Below are positions 5,648 through 9,028 of a stretch of 9,028 nucleotides of DNA, piece by piece. Origin of the DNA: Nitrospira sp. (GTDB lineage Bacteria; Nitrospirota; Thermodesulfovibrionia; Thermodesulfovibrionales; SM23-35); NCBI GenBank assembly GCA_016873575.1, contig VGWY01000102.1, positions 1 through 9,028 on the forward strand. The letters run 5' to 3'. A program made the position numbers and the translations under genes. The notes beneath the pieces were generated by a model. That model ran no database searches. It saw nothing but the letters and a program-made list of their open reading frames with translations, and was not told the origin of the DNA. Position 1 is the stretch's first letter; each line of letters starts with the position of its first letter.

Positions 5648-6940
5648 TGCCTTTGGCAATTCCTTAAAGACCTTCCATGTCTTCATAAGGTCTACAGCCC
5701 TCTGAAGTTGTATATCGTCTTTCTCATCTACTTCTAAAGGAACTATTTCCTCAGGCTCTCCGGGTTTTTCCTCTATCTGTTTATCCTTAAAAGACCTCTG
5801 GAGGTCTTTTTCCCTTATTACAAGGTGGCTTTTATGTTTATCATTAGTTGCAAGTTTTACAATGATATCAGGCACAATTCCTGTTGCATGGATGGAAATC
5901 CCCTTTGGTGTGTAATATTTTGCCGTTGTCAGCCTGATGCCTGAACCATCGCTAAGTGGGATTACTGATTGCACAGACCCTTTACCAAAGGTTTGTGTCC
6001 CAAGGAGTACAGCCCTGTTCCAGTCTCTTAAGGCACCTGCAACAATCTCTGATGCACTTGCACTTCCCTCATTCACCAAGACAACCATGGGTATTGTGGA
6101 GGTAGAGCCATCTCCTTCGGTTTGAAACTCTGTCCTTTCACCTGTTTTACTCTTTGTATAGACGACCAATTTCCCTGATGGGAGGAACTGACTTGAAACA
6201 CTCACAGCGCTATTGAGAAGCCCTCCTGGATTATTCCTGAGGTCGAGGATAAGGGCGTTGATCTTCTCTTGTGTCAGCTTATCTAAAGCTTGAGAGAGAT
6301 ATGCAGCAGTCTGTTCCTGAAACTGGCTTATCTTTATATAACCGATACCGTCTCCTAAAGTCTTTGACTTTACACTCTTTATCTTTATTACTTCTCTTGT
6401 TATGGTAAAGTCCTTTGTCTCTTTCCAACCCTCTCTGACTATTGTTACCGTGACTTGCGTATTCGGTGCACCACGCATCTTACTGACAGCATCATGAAGA
6501 GCCATATCCTTTGTAAACTCATTGTTTATCTTTATGATCTTATCGCCTGCCTTTATGCCAGCCTTGTATGCCGGGGTATCTTCAATCGGTGCTATGACTG
6601 TCAGCATACCATCCTTTATCCCTATCTGAATTCCGATGCCTCCAAACTCTCCTTTCGTTTCAACCTGCATTTCTTTATAAGCCTCAGGAGTCATGAAACC
6701 TGAATGAGGGTCGAGTGAACTGATCATTCCTTTAATCGCACCATAGATCAAATCTTTGGCTTTTACATCTTCCACATAGTTCTTTCTGACAATGGAAAGG
6801 ACTTCTGTAAAGATCTTTAATTCCTCATATCCAGCCTCTGCACCCACAGTGGTTATAGACAATCTTCCGATAAGAATACCTGTGGAAATAAACGCTAATA
6901 TGATAACTGCTATCAGGATTATCTTTTTCTTGTTACTCAT
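5642..6940 (-). CDS. ctpA: Carboxy-terminal processing protease, S41 family
   Basis: A 432-residue CtpA/Prc serine protease. Residues 6-26 form a membrane anchor or signal after MSNKKK. A helical region (38-90) leads to a PDZ domain (about 95-182, starting GEFGGIGIQIG) that gates substrate access. The S41 catalytic domain follows (190-365): S295 in SASASE with E298, and K320 in TFGKGS, form the Ser-Lys site with the family's usual spacing of 25. ILDLRNNPGG (231-240) is the other signature. The C-terminus (366-432) is charged. It acts in the periplasm, trimming C-termini of proteins, often cell-wall hydrolases. The ATG at 6940 has GGAGG 6 nt upstream (minus strand, 6951-6947) and lies 16 bp after envC, the last gene of the ftsEX operon. 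Confidence 0.93.
   Translation of the reverse strand: MSNKKKIILIAVIILAFISTGILIGRLSITTVGAEAGYEELKIFTEVLSIVRKNYVEDVKAKDLIYGAIKGMISSLDPHSGFMTPEAYKEMQVETKGEFGGIGIQIGIKDGMLTVIAPIEDTPAYKAGIKAGDKIIKINNEFTKDMALHDAVSKMRGAPNTQVTVTIVREGWKETKDFTITREVIKIKSVKSKTLGDGIGYIKISQFQEQTAAYLSQALDKLTQEKINALILDLRNNPGGLLNSAVSVSSQFLPSGKLVVYTKSKTGERTEFQTEGDGSTSTIPMVVLVNEGSASASEIVAGALRDWNRAVLLGTQTFGKGSVQSVIPLSDGSGIRLTTAKYYTPKGISIHATGIVPDIIVKLATNDKHKSHLVIREKDLQRSFKDKQIEEKPGEPEEIVPLEVDEKDDIQLQRAVDLMKTWKVFKELPKAS
5789..5811 (+). terminator. Candidate abiE terminator inside ctpA
   Basis: AAAAGACCTC (5789-5798) and GAGGTCTTTT (5801-5810) are perfect inverted repeats around TG, and the plus-strand copy ends in five T. This has the shape of an intrinsic terminator about 140 nt past the end of the abiE operon, within the ctpA coding region. 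The stem is short once a real loop forms (GACCT-CTGG-AGGTC), so efficiency is uncertain. On the minus strand it is translated sequence. Confidence 0.4.
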
Positions 6941-6956
6941 ATATATCCTCCAAGAT

Positions 6957-8072
6957 TTATCTTCTTTTCAGCCAGTGTAATGGATTAACGGGCTTCCCCT
7001 TATATCGCAGTTCAAAATAAAGGCCAGAGGCATTCAGAATGCCTGAATTTCCAACCTGCCCGATTGTCTGTCCTCCTTTTATTATATCTCCAACTTTAGA
7101 AAAAATCTCTGATAGGCTTCCATAGAGGGTGTGGTAACCATCACCGTGGGTTACAATGATGAGCTGGCCATAGCCTTTGAACCACTCTGCAAAAACTACT
7201 TTGCCATCATGGACGGCCTTTGCGGTGGAATCAGCGCCTGACTGTATATATATACCGCTTCTGAATACAGGGGTATTAAACTGGGGATCCCTTTGAGAAC
7301 CATACGGGATTGCTATTTTCCCTTCAACAGGCCAGGGAAGTCTACCTTTCAGTCCTGAAAAACCTTTTGCAGTATATGTATCTGTCTTCTCAGATTCTTT
7401 GATAATCTCAAGGAGCCTTTTTGAGGCGTTATTGAGCTCCTCGATCATCTTTTTATAGGAGCCCTTTTCTTTTCTGACTGAAGCGAGCATCGTTTCTTTA
7501 TCTTTCCTCTTTTCTGCAAGTGCTGCTTCCTTATCCCTGATTTTCTCTTCGTTCTTCAAAAGTTCTGCCCCGAGCTTTGTGAGCCGTTTCTCTTTCTCGT
7601 TCAGGCCTTCAAGGTTTGTTTTATAGTGCTTCAGGACATTATGTTCAGAGGCAGTAACATATTGTAATGATTTCCATGCCTTCATCAGTTGTGAAGTGTC
7701 TTCACCACTTGTGAGTAATATCGCAAAATCACCCGAATGCCCATATTTCTGCAATGCCCTGAGTTTTCTCCTGATCCATTCCTTCTTTCTTTCAATATTC
7801 CTTCTATTGTTGGAAATTTCAGCTTCTACCTTTGATATCTCAGCCTGGGTGTCCATAAATTTTTTTCTGTATTTTGTCAGCTCTCCCCCAACCTGACCGA
7901 GTTGTTTGTTGGTCTTTTCGAGGTCATTGAGGATTGAATGCTCACGCTTTTCTGCCTTCTCAAGCTTCTCCTTATGTGTTTTTATTTCTCGCTGTATCTT
8001 CTTATATTCATCATGAGGAGTAGCAGCATGACAGCAAACAGCAAACAGTAAACAGCAAACAGTAAACAGCAT
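6957..8072 (-). CDS. envC: EnvC-like murein hydrolase activator (degenerate LytM)
   Basis: A 371-residue exported protein: a hydrophobic signal (1-16, possible cleavage after CHA), a long coiled coil (about 20-230), and a C-terminal LytM/M23 domain (about 245-366). The M23 zinc ligands are all replaced: the HxxxD pair is R271 and Y275 (FRSGIY), the YxH site is S319 (LYGSL), and LHFE is LYFE (Y352). As in E. coli EnvC it should therefore not cut peptidoglycan but activate amidases, recruited and switched by FtsEX, encoded just upstream. The only standard in-frame start is the ATG at 8072; it has no ribosome site close by, the signal lacks basic residues at its front, and the first 14 codons are a 7-nt tandem repeat. 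It lies 50 bp after ftsX. Confidence 0.87.
   Translation of the reverse strand: MLFTVCCLLFAVCCHAATPHDEYKKIQREIKTHKEKLEKAEKREHSILNDLEKTNKQLGQVGGELTKYRKKFMDTQAEISKVEAEISNNRRNIERKKEWIRRKLRALQKYGHSGDFAILLTSGEDTSQLMKAWKSLQYVTASEHNVLKHYKTNLEGLNEKEKRLTKLGAELLKNEEKIRDKEAALAEKRKDKETMLASVRKEKGSYKKMIEELNNASKRLLEIIKESEKTDTYTAKGFSGLKGRLPWPVEGKIAIPYGSQRDPQFNTPVFRSGIYIQSGADSTAKAVHDGKVVFAEWFKGYGQLIIVTHGDGYHTLYGSLSEIFSKVGDIIKGGQTIGQVGNSGILNASGLYFELRYKGKPVNPLHWLKRR
8031..8072 (-). repeat. Six 7-nt tandem repeats encoding the envC start and signal peptide
   Basis: Plus-strand units starting at 8031, 8038, 8045, 8052, 8059 and 8066 read ACAGCAA or ACAGTAA, the last ACAGCAT, giving the start codon on the minus strand. 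The tract covers exactly 14 codons, MLFTVCCLLFAVCC. Loss or gain of one unit would shift the envC frame. Confidence 0.9.
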
Positions 8073-8090
8073 ACAGGATAATAGAAACTT

Positions 8091-8118
8091 GAATCCTGAA
8101 TCCTGAATCCTGAATCCT
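8091..8118. repeat. Four perfect GAATCCT repeats between ftsX and envC
   Basis: GAATCCT occurs four times without a mismatch (8091, 8098, 8105, 8112). On the coding strand each unit reads AGGATTC and so carries an AGGA that resembles a ribosome site, though the nearest lies more than 20 nt before the envC ATG. The array begins 4 bp after the ftsX stop codon on the coding strand. Confidence 0.92.
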
Positions 8119-8122
8119 CTGT

Positions 8123-8995
8123 TTAGTATTTGAGCCTCCCGATAGCTATTGCAGCACCTGTTATCCCAAGTGTGACCCCTGCTAAAGGAAGGAAAAGCGC
8201 AATGTGAGCTGGGAAAATGATTGACTTAAAAAGAGGGATGGTAAGGCTGAGCCGAAGAATGATTGTGTAATATAAGGATACAATACCAATGAGACTTAAG
8301 AGACCACCACTAAAACCAATAACAGAGCCCTCTATAATGAACGGCGCCCTTATGAACCCTTTCGTTGCACCTAAAAGCTTGTATGTCTCTATCTCCTTAT
8401 TCCTCCGATAAAAAAGTATCTTCACCGTACTGTAACAGACGAAAATGATCCCGACTGATATGATGATAATAAATATCATGCCTAAGGTCTTAAATCCGAC
8501 CTTGACAGAATAGAGTGAAGAGAGAAATTTTTCGACATATTCTACCTCACTGACCCCCTTTATCTCCTTCAGCCTCTCAGAGAGTTTTTTTACAGAATCA
8601 GGACCTACTGCTTCTTTTTTGAGCTTTATCTCAATTGAGTCAGGGAGGGGATTTTCATCAAGGCCCTCAAGCACGTACTCGGTATTCTTTAAAAAGGATT
8701 TGAGTTCTTTCATAGCTTCATCTTTCGGGATGAACCTTACTGTCTCTATAGCAGTATCTTTCTTGACAATGTTGATGATATTTTTTGAATCTTCAGATGA
8801 AAGATTATCTTTCAGGTAGATCATCATGGAAAATTTCTCAGGCAGTGTTTTGGTTGCTAAATCAATATTGTAAACAGAAAGGGCAGTAATGGCCATAATG
8901 AGAAAACATACTGCTATCGTTATCATGGAAAGCAGGTTTATCCACTTTTCATGTAATATGCTCTGGATAGCAAGCCTGAATGCATAGGAAGTCAC
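8123..8995 (-). CDS. ftsX: Cell-division ABC transporter permease FtsX
   Basis: A 290-residue FtsX protein. A cytoplasmic amphipathic start is followed by TM1 (about 21-42), a periplasmic domain (43-168) with NPLPDSIEIKL (115-125), TM2 (about 171-196), the cytoplasmic RRNKEIETYKLLGAT signature (197-211), TM3 (about 219-246) and TM4 (about 264-286). FtsX forms a complex with the ATPase FtsE and passes its cycle through the periplasmic loop to a coiled-coil hydrolase activator, here the EnvC-like protein encoded next. The start is a GTG at 8995 with AAGGG 7 nt upstream (minus strand, 9007-9003), 3 bp after the stop of ftsE. Length and topology are normal for the family. Confidence 0.93.
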   Translation of the reverse strand: MTSYAFRLAIQSILHEKWINLLSMITIAVCFLIMAITALSVYNIDLATKTLPEKFSMMIYLKDNLSSEDSKNIINIVKKDTAIETVRFIPKDEAMKELKSFLKNTEYVLEGLDENPLPDSIEIKLKKEAVGPDSVKKLSERLKEIKGVSEVEYVEKFLSSLYSVKVGFKTLGMIFIIIISVGIIFVCYSTVKILFYRRNKEIETYKLLGATKGFIRAPFIIEGSVIGFSGGLLSLIGIVSLYYTIILRLSLTIPLFKSIIFPAHIALFLPLAGVTLGITGAAIAIGRLKY

Positions 8996-8998
8996 TGT

Positions 8999-9028
8999 TT
9001 AACCCTTTTCATCTCCGACAAGATTACC
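8999..9028 (-). CDS. ftsE: Probable FtsE ATPase, last nine codons (partial)
   Basis: The minus-strand frame entering at 9028 reads GNLVGDEKG and stops with TAA at 9001-8999, 3 bp before the ftsX GTG. The position directly upstream of ftsX and the short charged ending fit the C-terminus of FtsE. No catalytic motif is in the window, so this rests on context. Confidence 0.6.
   Translation of the reverse strand, partial: GNLVGDEKG

Noticed and set aside
6455..6703. Plus-strand ORF opposite ctpA
   Set aside because: It mirrors codon structure of the well-supported PDZ region of ctpA and has no start context or family resemblance.

Overview
The window looks like a bacterial chromosome segment of moderate to low GC. 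It joins a conserved cell-envelope operon to an accessory stretch of defence, toxin-antitoxin and mobile-element material. The order ftsE-ftsX-envC-ctpA, the AbrB/PIN and AbiE modules and the MGMT-like protein would fit a Nitrospirota- or deltaproteobacteria-like genome. That assignment is inference; no phylogenetic marker is present.

Left edge (1-1775): positions 1-171 are the terminus of an IS21-family insertion sequence. It shows a terminal 5'-TGTCGA (read on the minus strand), four 23-bp direct repeats in exact register, and the first nine codons of a transposase (istA) running off the left edge. Immediately inside the junction lies a NACHT-domain NTPase on the plus strand. Its frame runs open into the IS end and it lacks an N-terminal effector region, so it is probably a defence gene cut by the insertion.

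Middle (1776-5647): a convergent spacer with no gene is followed by a minus-strand vapBC-type toxin-antitoxin operon (AbrB-fold antitoxin, PIN toxin) with a clear promoter and palindromes. A plus-strand remnant of a second PIN protein lies just upstream. Next comes a minus-strand pair in which an MGMT-like (alkyltransferase-like) protein overlaps a PolB-type 3'-5' exonuclease by 4 bp, a plausible DNA-repair couple. A 77-bp palindromic repeat made of two hairpins separates this pair from a divergent AbiE-type toxin-antitoxin operon. That operon has a consensus promoter overlapped by a perfect palindrome, and the nucleotidyltransferase toxin precedes the antitoxin. Its last codons overlap the end of ctpA on the other strand, and a candidate terminator for it sits inside ctpA.

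Right side (5642-9028): a minus-strand operon reads ftsE (last codons only), ftsX, an EnvC-like LytM protein that has lost its zinc ligands, and the carboxy-terminal protease ctpA. In known systems FtsEX transduces ATP hydrolysis across the membrane to an EnvC-like coiled-coil activator of septal amidases; CtpA proteases often tune cell-wall hydrolases. The least usual feature here is a pair of 7-nt tandem repeat arrays between ftsX and envC, one of which contains the envC start codon and encodes its signal peptide.

I do not see a wholly new system. The most interesting points are the heptamer arrays at the envC start, the MGMT-like/exonuclease couple, the IS-truncated NACHT gene, the PIN remnant beside an intact PIN toxin, and the toxin-first AbiE operon with its palindromic control region.
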